From Nitrososphaerota archaeon (GTDB taxonomy: Archaea; Thermoproteota; Nitrososphaeria; Nitrososphaerales; UBA183), in assembly GCA_029785625.1 (NCBI GenBank), contig JAFLZI010000020.1, positions 1 through 7,697 of the forward strand: a stretch of 7,697 bases of DNA. The letters run 5' to 3'. Both the position numbers and the translations under genes were made by a program. The notes under the pieces were generated by a model. That model had not been told where the DNA came from and made no database searches. It was given only the letters and a program-made list of their open reading frames with translations. Positions 1 through 6,116 of this stretch are shown here, piece after piece (position 1 is the first letter of the stretch; each line of letters begins with the position of its first letter).

Positions 1-1328
1 GAGATGACCCCCGCCCTCTTCCCGTGGCCGTACTCCGCCGCGACTATCACCACGTCCAGTGTGTCCAGCTCTTCTTTCAGCTTCGCCCATCCGCCCCCGC
101 GCTTCCCCATGGCGTAGGGGCCCGCCGGGTCCTTCACGACGAGCCCTTCATACCCGAGCTCCCGGCTCCGCCGGAAGGCGGCCTGGACCTCCTCCTCGCT
201 CCGGACGTCGGACGACTCGGCAAGCCGCGCGGGGGTCCCCGCTACGACCTCCCTGAGGAGCCTGCGCCTTTCAGAGAGGGGGAGGCTAACGGTCTCCTCA
301 CCCTCGCGGAAGAGTATGTCGAAGGCGAAGTAGGTGACCGGGGCCTTCTTCGCGGCCTCTTCGAAGTCCTCCATCCTCCTGAGCCTCCTCTGCAGGAGCT
401 GGAACGGGAGGGGGCGGCCGCCTGCGAAGGGGACAGCCTCGCCGTCGAGGATGAAGTCCCCCGGCGCCCCCCGGAACGACGCGACGATCTCAGGGAAGCT
501 CGACGTGATCTCCTCGAGCCTCCGGGAGTAGACCCTGACGTCCCCCCCAGACCTGTGGACCTGGGCCCTGACCCCGTCGTACTTGTACTCGGCGTACACC
601 GTCCTCCCGAAGCGCTCCGAGATCTCATGGGCGGTGGCGAAGGGCTCGGCGAGCATGAAGTTGACAGGCCTGAACGGCTGGATCCTGACCGAAGCGGCTG
701 TCCCGGCCGCGGCCCTCCCGGCGAAGGCCCCGATGTCCCCCAGGACCATGTGCGCCCTGGCCGCCTCCTCCTTGGACAGACCGTAGGCCGCGGCTATGGC
801 CTCCTCGAGGAGGCCGGTGACCAGCCCGGTCCTCATCTCCCCCGTGAGCGCCTTCACGAGATACTTCCCTTCGAGGGGGGTCGCGGCCAGCAGGAGCGAC
901 TTCACTGTCCCCTTCTTGGCGGAGGCGGAGCCATGCCCCTTGGCCGAGCGCAGTCGCGCGAACGCTTCGTCGAGGTCCCCGAGGGTCAGCTCTTCGGCGA
1001 AGAGGGTCTGCGCCTTCTTGTCCGCCAGTAGTTCCTCAGCCACCTCCCCGAGGTCCCCATGCTTCAGGTAGGACTTCGAGACGTCGCCTTCGGAGGCGCC
1101 GGTGACCTCCCGCAGCACGTCCAGGAGGGTTGAGTATCCCACCTGGGCCTCGTCCTTGCTCCCGCGCTCCGACGCCCTTCCAGAGGCTATTCGCGCGGCG
1201 ACGGTCGCGTCCACTGGCCCGAGCCCCCTGAGGTACGAAGAGACCACCGCGACCTTCTCCTTCTTGCTGGGGGTCCCCCTGACCCGCTCGAGGGCCTCCG
1301 CCAGCCCAAGGAATGGAGCGCTCTTCAT
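1..1328 (-). CDS. lig: ATP-dependent DNA ligase (3' end cut by window edge)
   Basis: Joins nicked DNA through an enzyme-adenylate intermediate in replication and repair. My reverse-strand translation gives 442 residues from ATG at 1328, still open at position 1; archaeal ligases usually have about 560-610, so the C-terminal part of the OB domain with motif VI lies outside. Residues 1-220 are the helical N-terminal DNA-binding domain. The adenylation domain follows: motif I KYDGVRAQ with the nucleophile Lys249, then YSRR (267-270), ILDGEAV (293-299), motif III YFAFDILF (333-340), motif IV EGLVVK (394-399) and motif V WAKLK (414-418). These motifs identify the family securely. The start codon overlaps the stop of the upstream acetyltransferase gene as ATGA, so the two genes are very probably co-transcribed and translationally coupled. 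Nothing looks broken in the visible part. A long open frame on the opposite strand here is a GC-driven shadow. Confidence 0.96.
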   Translation of the reverse strand, partial: MKSAPFLGLAEALERVRGTPSKKEKVAVVSSYLRGLGPVDATVAARIASGRASERGSKDEAQVGYSTLLDVLREVTGASEGDVSKSYLKHGDLGEVAEELLADKKAQTLFAEELTLGDLDEAFARLRSAKGHGSASAKKGTVKSLLLAATPLEGKYLVKALTGEMRTGLVTGLLEEAIAAAYGLSKEEAARAHMVLGDIGAFAGRAAAGTAASVRIQPFRPVNFMLAEPFATAHEISERFGRTVYAEYKYDGVRAQVHRSGGDVRVYSRRLEEITSSFPEIVASFRGAPGDFILDGEAVPFAGGRPLPFQLLQRRLRRMEDFEEAAKKAPVTYFAFDILFREGEETVSLPLSERRRLLREVVAGTPARLAESSDVRSEEEVQAAFRRSRELGYEGLVVKDPAGPYAMGKRGGGWAKLKEELDTLDVVIVAAEYGHGKRAGVI

Positions 1329-1828
1329 TTCTCCAGCGGAATGGCCATCACGAGGGCCGCCTCTCCGTCCTTGTAGTATCCCTCCAGGCGCCCCGACGTC
1401 TTGTAGCCCAGCCTCTGGTAGAGGTTGATGGCCTCGACGTTGGAGACGCGGACCTCGAGGTAGCACTCCGTCCCGCCCCTCACAACCATGGCCTCGTGGG
1501 ACGTCTTCAGCAGGAGCGAGCCGACCCCCTTCCCCCGGTGCGGCTCCTTCACGGCGACTGACACGATGTGCCCCTTCCTCGCCAGACCCAGCTTCCTGAG
1601 ATGGGAGAAGCCGTACTCCATGCGCCCCATGACGTACCCGACCACCCCTCCATCTATCTCGGCCACCAGGAAGGACTCGGGGAACTCCGCGAGGATGTCG
1701 TAGTAGAAGTAGTCGGAGTAGTGCTCGGGGAGGGTCTCCTCGTTGATCTGCATGACAGCGGGGACGTCGTCCCTGTCGCAGCGCCTTATCTCGTATCCTC
1801 CAGTCCTTGCGACCACGGCCTTCTGCAA
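1325..1828 (-). CDS. rimI: Ard1/RimI-type protein N-terminal acetyltransferase
   Basis: A GNAT-fold enzyme that transfers acetyl from acetyl-CoA to protein N-termini in the cytoplasm. The 167 residues match the crenarchaeal Ard1 type from memory: a substrate-side segment LPEHYSDYFYYDIL (33-46), the HIVSVAV strand (87-93), the acetyl-CoA loop RGKGVG (98-103), LEVRVSN then INLYQRLGY (124-142) and the terminal YYKDGEAALVMAIPL (151-165). Sulfolobus Ard1 acts on Alba and other proteins with broad N-terminal specificity; the substrates here are inferred. The start is TTG at 1828, chosen because an in-frame TGA lies five codons upstream and a TATA-like box precedes it by about 30 nt. GTG at 1816 (codon 5) is the alternative. 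It is first in a two-gene unit with the DNA ligase, overlapping it by 4 nt. Confidence 0.93.
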   Translation of the reverse strand: MQKAVVARTGGYEIRRCDRDDVPAVMQINEETLPEHYSDYFYYDILAEFPESFLVAEIDGGVVGYVMGRMEYGFSHLRKLGLARKGHIVSVAVKEPHRGKGVGSLLLKTSHEAMVVRGGTECYLEVRVSNVEAINLYQRLGYKTSGRLEGYYKDGEAALVMAIPLEK

Positions 1829-1856
1829 GCCAGTGAGAACTCATCCGCGACGGCCG

Positions 1857-1863
1857 ATTAAAG
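1857..1863 (-). promoter_or_regulatory. TATA-like box for the acetyltransferase-ligase unit
   Basis: On the minus strand the bases read CTTTAAT, an AT-rich patch in GC-rich surroundings. Its centre is about 32 nt upstream of the TTG at 1828, so a start about 26-27 nt downstream of the box would leave a leader of only about 5 nt. I see no Shine-Dalgarno sequence between box and start. This supports a nearly leaderless mRNA. The call rests on position and composition alone. Confidence 0.55.
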
Positions 1864-2053
1864 CTTCCTGGAAGCCAGGCCGAAGCGCCCGCCATCGCGG
1901 TCGCGCGGCTGGGAAATGCTCCTCCCTCCGCCCGCCGGGAGCTTCGCGGCGGGCCAGGAGGCCTCGGGCCGCGAGAGGAAGGCGTCCGTCCGCCTGACCC
2001 CGGCTGGCGAATCCGCGCCGAGGACCCTCGGCGTGGCAGTCGGGGCTGATGTG
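1864..2053. other. GC-rich, hairpin-rich divergent intergenic region
   Basis: The segment lies between two outward-facing TATA-like boxes. I find no convincing coding frame; a 96-codon minus-strand frame crosses it but has a low-complexity Pro/Arg/Ala/Gly composition and overlaps both the promoters and the protease gene. Two perfect hairpins stand out. One has 8-bp arms GCCCGCCG / CGGCGGGC at 1930-1937 and 1947-1954 with a 9-nt loop. The other has 7-bp arms CGCCGAG / CTCGGCG at 2016-2022 and 2027-2033 with a 4-nt loop. A weaker one, CTCG/CGAG, lies around 1963-1975. It could be an unannotated structured RNA, or simply GC-rich regulatory DNA. I see no tRNA cloverleaf and no RNase P core. Confidence 0.5.
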
Positions 2054-2060
2054 TTTATTA
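2054..2060 (+). promoter_or_regulatory. TATA-like box for the site-2-protease-like gene
   Basis: TTTATTA in a GC-rich context, centred about 23 nt before the GTG at 2080 and 29 nt before the in-frame TTG at 2086. The spacing fits a leaderless or nearly leaderless transcript and leaves either codon possible as the true start. There is no Shine-Dalgarno sequence in the gap. Confidence 0.6.
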
Positions 2061-2079
2061 TCGGAACGGCAGGGCGGGG

Positions 2080-3198
2080 GTGAGCTTGTCCTCTCCCCCC
2101 GAAGGCACAGAGCAGCTGGTCAGAAGCCTCTTCGAGGTCAAGCAGCACTTCGTCCTCCCGGACGGCGAGCTCGAGTTCCAGGTCGTCTACGACGCCTCCA
2201 CGAAGTCCAAGTTCGTCGAGCTCAAGCGGAAGGCCGGGGCCCTCGGCTTCAGGCCAGAACTGACCGGCGCCGCCGAGGAGTGCGTCCTGGTCCTCAGGAA
2301 GGCGGATCAGGCCCCGCGGAAGCTCTCGCGGCTCCCCGCGTTCCTACTCTTCTTCACCCTCGCCGCCATCGTCTTTTCCGCCATACTGCAGCAGGAGGTC
2401 TATCAGGCGCTCATCCCGGGGGTCTCGCCCTACCTCTCGTTCATCGCCTACGGCGGGACCATGGCGGTCATCCTCGGCGCCCACGAGCTCGGCCAGCGCT
2501 TCGTCGCAAGTAACAGGGACGCGGGGCACGCCAGCAGCTACCTCATCCCAGGGATCCCCGTCCTCCCTCCGTTCACCCCGTCCTGGGGGTTCGCGTCGTC
2601 CCAGCGGGACCCGGCCCTCAACCGGGACAGCCTCTTCGACACGGTGGTCGCCGGGCCGCTGGCCATGCTCGGGCTCACCGTTCTGCTCTTCGCCCTGGGG
2701 ACGGTGACCTCCGTGCAGTCGGCCGTGCCCTTCTCGCAGACGGCCCTGGCGAACACCACCGTGACCATCAACCCCAACCTGATCCAGCTCGGAGTCTACT
2801 CGGCGCTCTCCCCCTTCGTGCACTCGGTCCCCTCGGGCTACGTGGCGGTTTCCCCCATAGCGGACGCGGCCACCATAGGTTTCATCATGGTCTTCCTCTG
2901 CTCCCTCCCGCTCGCGTTCTACGACGGAGGCCTCCTCGCCACCGTCGCCCTCTCCTCCAGGGCGGCCAAGGCGGCAGCCTACCTGAGCGTCTTCGCGCTC
3001 CTGGCCATCGACACCCCGACCTACTGGGGGGTCGCACTGCTCGGCTTGGTCCTCGTCGGGCGCCCGTCCCAGCCGAAGCTGCTGGACGATGTGTCCGGCC
3101 TCTCGCGGTCGAGGCGATGGCTCCTGGTCGCGATAATCCTGGTCGCGATCCTGTGCCTCCCGATCCCCCACAACCTGGGGACCCTCCCTCTACCCTAG
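2080..3198 (+). CDS. Site-2-protease-like (M50) membrane protein with altered zinc motif
   Basis: Polytopic membrane protein of the M50 intramembrane metalloprotease family, which cleaves substrates within the bilayer. The 372 residues begin with a soluble domain (about 1-82). Hydrophobic segments follow at roughly 86-101, 115-134, 187-208, 262-280, 297-326 and 346-362. Family marks are the metal site around AHELGQRF (134-141), FIP-like SYLIPGIPVLPPF (153-165), the RDxxFD-then-GP pattern at 183-193 (RDSLFDTVVAGP) and the third-ligand motif LAFYDGG with Asp282. His135 and Glu136 are present, but the second zinc histidine is Gln139 (CAG), so the canonical HExxH is HELGQ. The enzyme may be inactive, may bind metal differently, or may carry a base error. 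The start is GTG at 2080, placed by the TATA-like box; TTG at 2086 is equally possible. It converges on the LarA-like gene with a 9-bp tail overlap. Confidence 0.88.
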   Translation: MSLSSPPEGTEQLVRSLFEVKQHFVLPDGELEFQVVYDASTKSKFVELKRKAGALGFRPELTGAAEECVLVLRKADQAPRKLSRLPAFLLFFTLAAIVFSAILQQEVYQALIPGVSPYLSFIAYGGTMAVILGAHELGQRFVASNRDAGHASSYLIPGIPVLPPFTPSWGFASSQRDPALNRDSLFDTVVAGPLAMLGLTVLLFALGTVTSVQSAVPFSQTALANTTVTINPNLIQLGVYSALSPFVHSVPSGYVAVSPIADAATIGFIMVFLCSLPLAFYDGGLLATVALSSRAAKAAAYLSVFALLAIDTPTYWGVALLGLVLVGRPSQPKLLDDVSGLSRSRRWLLVAIILVAILCLPIPHNLGTLPLP

Positions 3199-4290
3199 CT
3201 CTACCTGGCACTCGGCCGCCCTGGGGACCACGTTGATCTTCCCCGAGCGGCCCACCTTGTTAAGCAGCCTCCCAACAGCTTCCCCTGAGCCCCTGGCCGT
3301 GGCCAGGCCCAGCTTCGACCGGGCGTAGGTCTCGGGGAGCCCTGAGAGCAGGAGGACGTCGTACTCGTCCTTCAGCTTGCTCAGGTAGTGGACCTCCTCA
3401 ATCCCCTCCACGTACCTCTCCCTCCTGCGCTCCCCCTCGGCCAGCCTCCCGGTGACCATCATCTCGAGGGCGGTCGAGCCTATCCCCTCGGAGCACTCGG
3501 CTATCAGGAGGATGGCGCCGGACTTCCTCGCCCCCTCGATCACGTTCCAGACCCCCCGGATTGCGGAAGAGAGGGTGTCGTCGTATCCGCGCCCCCCTGC
3601 CCCCACGATCATCCCCCTCCCCTGCTGCATCTGGGCCTTCGCGAATGAGTTCTTCACGGCGTCGAAGGGGGCGTCCTCCAGCACGGTCCGGGGCTTGCCT
3701 CCGCGGGGGACGACCGTCAGGAACTTCGACTCGGGGATCTCCCTGGCGATACCCTCGGCAACGTCGTAGGCCGCGGTCTTCTGGAAGGGGGTGGGTTCCA
3801 TCTCTTTCCGCGAGCGGGCGGCCGCGGCCCTGGACCTGGCGACCCACCCGAGGCATGCCTCCACCCTGGCGTCCACGATGCCGAAGAGGGGGTCCGGCCT
3901 GGCTGTCCCGACGAACAGCTTCGCGCCGGTCGACGTAAGCTCTGAAGCGTATACGGGCTCCTCCCCTTCGCCTGTGGGGATGGGGGGAGGGAGCGTGGTG
4001 ATCTTCCCCTTGAGATCGGGGAGGGCCCCCTCTATCCGCTTGGGGGCGGGGGAATAGAACCCTAGGCCCTGATGTTCGCCAAGCAAGGGGACCAGCCCCC
4101 TCAGGACCTCGAGGGTCGCCGGGGCCGCATCGCAGACGAAGACGCTGGCCGAGCTCTTCGCGAGCTCGGCGACCCGCTCCATGTCGAGGTTGGCGCCTTC
4201 GGGGGAGGGCTCAGCCACTGACCCGAGGTTCTCCGCCTGTATCGTGACCAGGGTCTCCACCCCCCCGTAGGGGATCCAGAGTTCAGGCAA
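3190..4290 (-). CDS. LarA/DUF2088-family protein lacking racemase active-site residues
   Basis: A 366-residue protein of the nickel-dependent lactate racemase superfamily. The N-terminus keeps the family's IPYG opening (WIPYGGVETLVTIQAENL at 5-22). The C-terminal domain keeps MIVGAGGRGYDDTL (227-240) and ILLIAECSEGIG (260-271). In the middle, where LarA has a catalytic histidine and an SGGAK-type lysine for the nickel-pincer cofactor, this protein reads GTARPDPLFGIVDARVEA (128-145): Asp and Arg replace the expected residues. Lactate racemization is therefore unlikely and the real substrate is unknown. I see no lar accessory genes in the window. The start is TTG at 4290: an in-frame TAA lies 30 nt upstream, no other start intervenes, and a TATA-like box sits about 28 nt before it. 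It is divergent from pyrE and shares its promoter island. It ends TAG inside the last codons of the protease-like gene. Confidence 0.8.
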   Translation of the reverse strand: MPELWIPYGGVETLVTIQAENLGSVAEPSPEGANLDMERVAELAKSSASVFVCDAAPATLEVLRGLVPLLGEHQGLGFYSPAPKRIEGALPDLKGKITTLPPPIPTGEGEEPVYASELTSTGAKLFVGTARPDPLFGIVDARVEACLGWVARSRAAAARSRKEMEPTPFQKTAAYDVAEGIAREIPESKFLTVVPRGGKPRTVLEDAPFDAVKNSFAKAQMQQGRGMIVGAGGRGYDDTLSSAIRGVWNVIEGARKSGAILLIAECSEGIGSTALEMMVTGRLAEGERRRERYVEGIEEVHYLSKLKDEYDVLLLSGLPETYARSKLGLATARGSGEAVGRLLNKVGRSGKINVVPRAAECQVELG

Positions 4291-4314
4291 TCCCGTAGGT
4301 TCTCGCTGGGTTAG

Positions 4315-4322
4315 TTTTTAAG
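4315..4322. promoter_or_regulatory. Shared bidirectional TATA box for LarA-like gene and pyrE
   Basis: TTTTTAAG on plus reads CTTAAAAA on minus, so it is TATA-like in both directions. It is the only AT-rich patch in the 54-bp divergent gap. Its centre (about 4318.5) is about 26.5 nt from the pyrE ATG at 4345 and 28.5 nt from the TTG at 4290. The midpoint between the two start codons is 4317.5. Both transcripts would then be leaderless and would compete for one TBP-binding site. Confidence 0.7.
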
Positions 4323-4344
4323 CAAAAACGTAGGACGCACTCCC

Positions 4345-4980
4345 ATGGCCTGGAAGAGGCGTAGCGGTCGCCTCGGCGAGCTTGCCGAGGGCTTGGTCAA
4401 GGCGGGGGCGCTGCAGTTCGGGACCTTCACGCTCCCTGATGGCGGGTACAGCTCCTACTACGTCGACCTCAGGGGGCTCGCGAGCTACCCCGGCGCCTAC
4501 GGGATGGCGGTGGAGGCCCTGTCGGAGCTGGTGTCGAAGAAGGCGCCCAGGGCGGACGCCCTCTGCGCGGTCCCTGTGACGGGGCTCCTCTTCGCGTCCC
4601 CCATGGCAGTCGCCCTCGGGAAGCCGATGGTCTACACCAGGTTGGGGAAGCACGAAAACGAGAGGCTGGTCGAGGGGGAGGTGAGGCCGGGGTGGAACGT
4701 CGTAGTGGTGGACGAAATCACGACGTCCGGGAGGACGATCCTCGCCGCGGCCGACGCGGTGGAGGACGAAGGGGGGAAGGTGACCTCGGCCGTCGTCCTC
4801 GTGGACAGGCTCGAGGGAGCCAGGGAGAAGCTCAGCAAGAGGGGGATCACCCTGCACGCGGCGACCGACATCCTCGAGCTCGCGGACCTGCTCCACTCGA
4901 TGGAGCTGATCACCGACGAGAACATGAAGGCGATCACGCAGTCGGTGGGGAAGAAGCAGCCCCCGCGGCGCCGGTCCTGA
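4345..4980 (+). CDS. pyrE: Orotate phosphoribosyltransferase
   Basis: Converts orotate and PRPP to orotidine 5'-monophosphate, the fifth step of UMP synthesis, in the cytoplasm. The 211 residues show the orotate-side signature FGTFTLPDGGYSSYYVDLR (25-43) and a PRPP-binding loop VVVVDEITTSGRT (119-131). The mobile catalytic loop is YTRLGKHENERLVEG (97-111). Length is normal for a monofunctional enzyme; there is no fused OMP decarboxylase and no N-terminal DNA-binding domain of the GfcR type. The loop is shorter than in the classical enzyme, with Leu100 where an Arg-Lys pair is usual; Lys102 and His103 remain. The TSGR of the PRPP loop also differs from the common TTGGS. The ATG at 4345 is placed by the promoter about 26 nt upstream. 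The GNAT gene follows after a single base, so both are probably on one mRNA. Confidence 0.9.
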   Translation: MAWKRRSGRLGELAEGLVKAGALQFGTFTLPDGGYSSYYVDLRGLASYPGAYGMAVEALSELVSKKAPRADALCAVPVTGLLFASPMAVALGKPMVYTRLGKHENERLVEGEVRPGWNVVVVDEITTSGRTILAAADAVEDEGGKVTSAVVLVDRLEGAREKLSKRGITLHAATDILELADLLHSMELITDENMKAITQSVGKKQPPRRRS

Positions 4981-4981
4981 G

Positions 4982-5470
4982 TTGTTCAAGGTAGCCGAGC
5001 TCCCCGGGGAGAGGTGGCAGGAATTCAGGGACCTGCGCCTCGAGGCGCTGAAGGAAGAGCCGGCTGCCTTCGGCAGCTCCTACGAAGAGGAGCAGGCATT
5101 GAAAGAGGAGGACTGGCGGCGGCGCATCGGGACCATGATCTTCGCCCTGGAGGGGGACGCCCCAGTGGGGATGATCAGCTTCGCCGTCAGCGACAGGGCG
5201 AAGACCAAGCACGTCGCCCACATCTACAGCGTCTACGTCCGCCGCTCCGCCCGAGGGAAGGGGGCAGGAGGGGGGCTGCTGAAGGCGGCCCTGGACAGGC
5301 TAAGGAAGCACGGGGGGGTCGTCAAGGTCCAGCTGAGCGTCAACCCCGAGATGCGCCCCGCGGTCCGGCTGTACGAAAGGGAGGGGTTCGTGGCGCAGAT
5401 GAGGGCCCAGAAGGAGCTGCTGGTCGACGGCAGGTACCATGACCTGCTCTACATGGAGAAGATGCTCTGA
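4982..5470 (+). CDS. GNAT-family N-acetyltransferase
   Basis: A 162-residue, single-domain acetyl-CoA-dependent acetyltransferase with unknown acceptor. Motif A is visible as HIYSVYVRRSARGKGAGGGLL (80-100), with the pyrophosphate-binding R91xxG94xG96. Motif B is VQLSVNPEMRPAVRLYEREG (116-135). The N-terminal half, with LRLEALKEEPAAFGSSYEEE (18-37), is the substrate side of the GNAT fold and resembles the general RimI/PhnO-like group more than the Ard1-type enzyme at 1325-1828, so the two are not a recent duplication. The start is TTG at 4982, one base after the pyrE stop; there is no promoter or Shine-Dalgarno of its own, so translation probably depends on pyrE reading into it. The gene ends 30 bp from the convergent tbp gene. 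A role tied to pyrimidine metabolism cannot be argued from position alone. Confidence 0.88.
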   Translation: MFKVAELPGERWQEFRDLRLEALKEEPAAFGSSYEEEQALKEEDWRRRIGTMIFALEGDAPVGMISFAVSDRAKTKHVAHIYSVYVRRSARGKGAGGGLLKAALDRLRKHGGVVKVQLSVNPEMRPAVRLYEREGFVAQMRAQKELLVDGRYHDLLYMEKML

Positions 5471-5492
5471 GGCCGGAGAGAAATTGGGGAGG

Positions 5493-5520
5493 AGAACCTC
5501 TCAGTACACCATGAGGTTCT
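5493..5520 (-). terminator. Hairpin across the tbp stop codon, possible 3'-end element
   Basis: Perfect 8-bp arms AGAACCTC (5493-5500) and GAGGTTCT (5513-5520) enclose a 12-nt loop holding the tbp stop codon. On the minus strand the sequence that follows is pyrimidine-rich and includes AATTTCTCTCC, which is compatible with archaeal termination. It sits in the 30-bp gap between the convergent GNAT and tbp genes, so it could also stop transcripts arriving from pyrE. Function is inferred. Confidence 0.35.
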
Positions 5521-6058
5521 TCTCTTCGAGTGTCACGTGCAGGTTGTTGACCGCGCGGTAGACTTCGCTCTCCTTCTTTGCGCCGGTGCAGACGAGCTTC
5601 CCCGAGGCGAAGAGCAGGATCACTGTCTTCGGGTCCGCCATCCTGTGGATAAGGCCCGGGAACTGCTCTGGCTCGTACATCGACTTTGGTAGTACCCTTG
5701 CAGCCTCTTCGAGGTGAACCTTCCCCCCGAGGCTCGCTGACGCTACGATGTTCTGTATCTCTACCACCGCCTCGTTCTTGATGGGTATCTTGCCCTTCTT
5801 CAGCTGCCTGACTACCTCCTCGACCGCCTTCCTGGCCTGCTCTTCGGACTTGGCGCCGGTGCAGACCATCTTCCCCGAGCTGAAGATCAGGGTGGCCGTC
5901 TTGGGGTTCCTAAGCCTGAAGACCAGGCCGGGGAACTGGTCGGGGTGGTACTCGACGGTGACGAAGTTCTTGGTGATCAGGTTGAGGTCGACTGTCTGGT
6001 TGATTGACGCTGACGCGACTACGTTCTCTATGCTGACTATTGCCTTTGTCTGTGGCAA
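5501..6058 (-). CDS. tbp: TATA-box binding protein
   Basis: The basal archaeal transcription factor that bends promoter DNA and recruits TFB and RNA polymerase. The 185 residues form two imperfect repeats of about 90 residues that make the saddle. IENVVASASI (10-19), DQFPGLVFRL (40-49) and SSGKMVCTGAKSEE (60-73) recur as IQNIVASASL (101-110), EQFPGLIHRM (131-140) and ASGKLVCTGAKKES (151-164). The length matches archaeal TBPs. I start it at TTG 6058 (MPQTKAIVSIEN): the repeat begins at once, and a textbook TATA box is centred about 28 nt upstream, giving a leaderless message. The same frame stays open upstream to 6310, but that part runs through the promoter and the opposite-strand gene and has no TBP similarity. 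It converges on the pyrE-GNAT unit. Binding of TBP to this box could make the gene self-limiting, which is inference. Confidence 0.96.
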   Translation of the reverse strand: MPQTKAIVSIENVVASASINQTVDLNLITKNFVTVEYHPDQFPGLVFRLRNPKTATLIFSSGKMVCTGAKSEEQARKAVEEVVRQLKKGKIPIKNEAVVEIQNIVASASLGGKVHLEEAARVLPKSMYEPEQFPGLIHRMADPKTVILLFASGKLVCTGAKKESEVYRAVNNLHVTLEEKNLMVY

Positions 6059-6082
6059 TCCGTGTTGGGCGAATCCTGTAGG

Positions 6083-6090
6083 TATATAAA
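6083..6090 (-). promoter_or_regulatory. TATA box of tbp
   Basis: TTTATATA on the minus strand, the best match to the archaeal TATA consensus in the window. Its centre (about 6086.5) is about 28 nt from the TTG start at 6058, which places the transcription start at or next to that codon. Confidence 0.8.
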
Positions 6091-6093
6091 GGG

Positions 6094-6101
6094 TATAAAT
6101 A
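6094..6101 (+). promoter_or_regulatory. Second TATA-like box, possibly for the rightward gene at 6175
   Basis: TATAAATA on the plus strand, four bases from the tbp box. Used rightward it would start transcription near 6122-6125 and leave a leader of about 50 nt before the ATG at 6175, unlike the leaderless genes elsewhere in the window. The expected start falls within the left arm (6117-6125) of an inverted repeat. It may instead be a second upstream element for tbp. Confidence 0.4.
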
Positions 6102-6116
6102 CTATCGAGAATGGAA

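Noticed and set aside
24..1031. A 335-codon plus-strand open frame
   Set aside because: It is antisense to the ligase, whose catalytic motifs are intact in the minus frame; the plus product is Pro/Glu/Arg/Gly-rich with no recognisable domain. Long antisense frames are expected at this GC.
1960..2000. A GAGGAAGG...GTCC stretch resembling the start of RNase P RNA
   Set aside because: The other universally conserved parts, including an ACAGAA-type segment, are absent and the gap is too short for a full RNA.
1995..2025. A GCGAATCC segment resembling a tRNA T-arm
   Set aside because: No matching D-arm, anticodon stem or acceptor stem can be drawn around it on either strand.
1858..2148. A 96-codon minus-strand frame across the divergent gap
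   Set aside because: Composition is low-complexity, it has no domain, and it would overlap the promoters and the first 69 bp of the protease-like gene.
2344..3171. A 275-codon minus-strand open frame
   Set aside because: It is antisense to the protease-like gene and its product is a charged Arg/Glu/Asp/Gly string with no hydrophobic core, typical of a shadow of a membrane protein gene.
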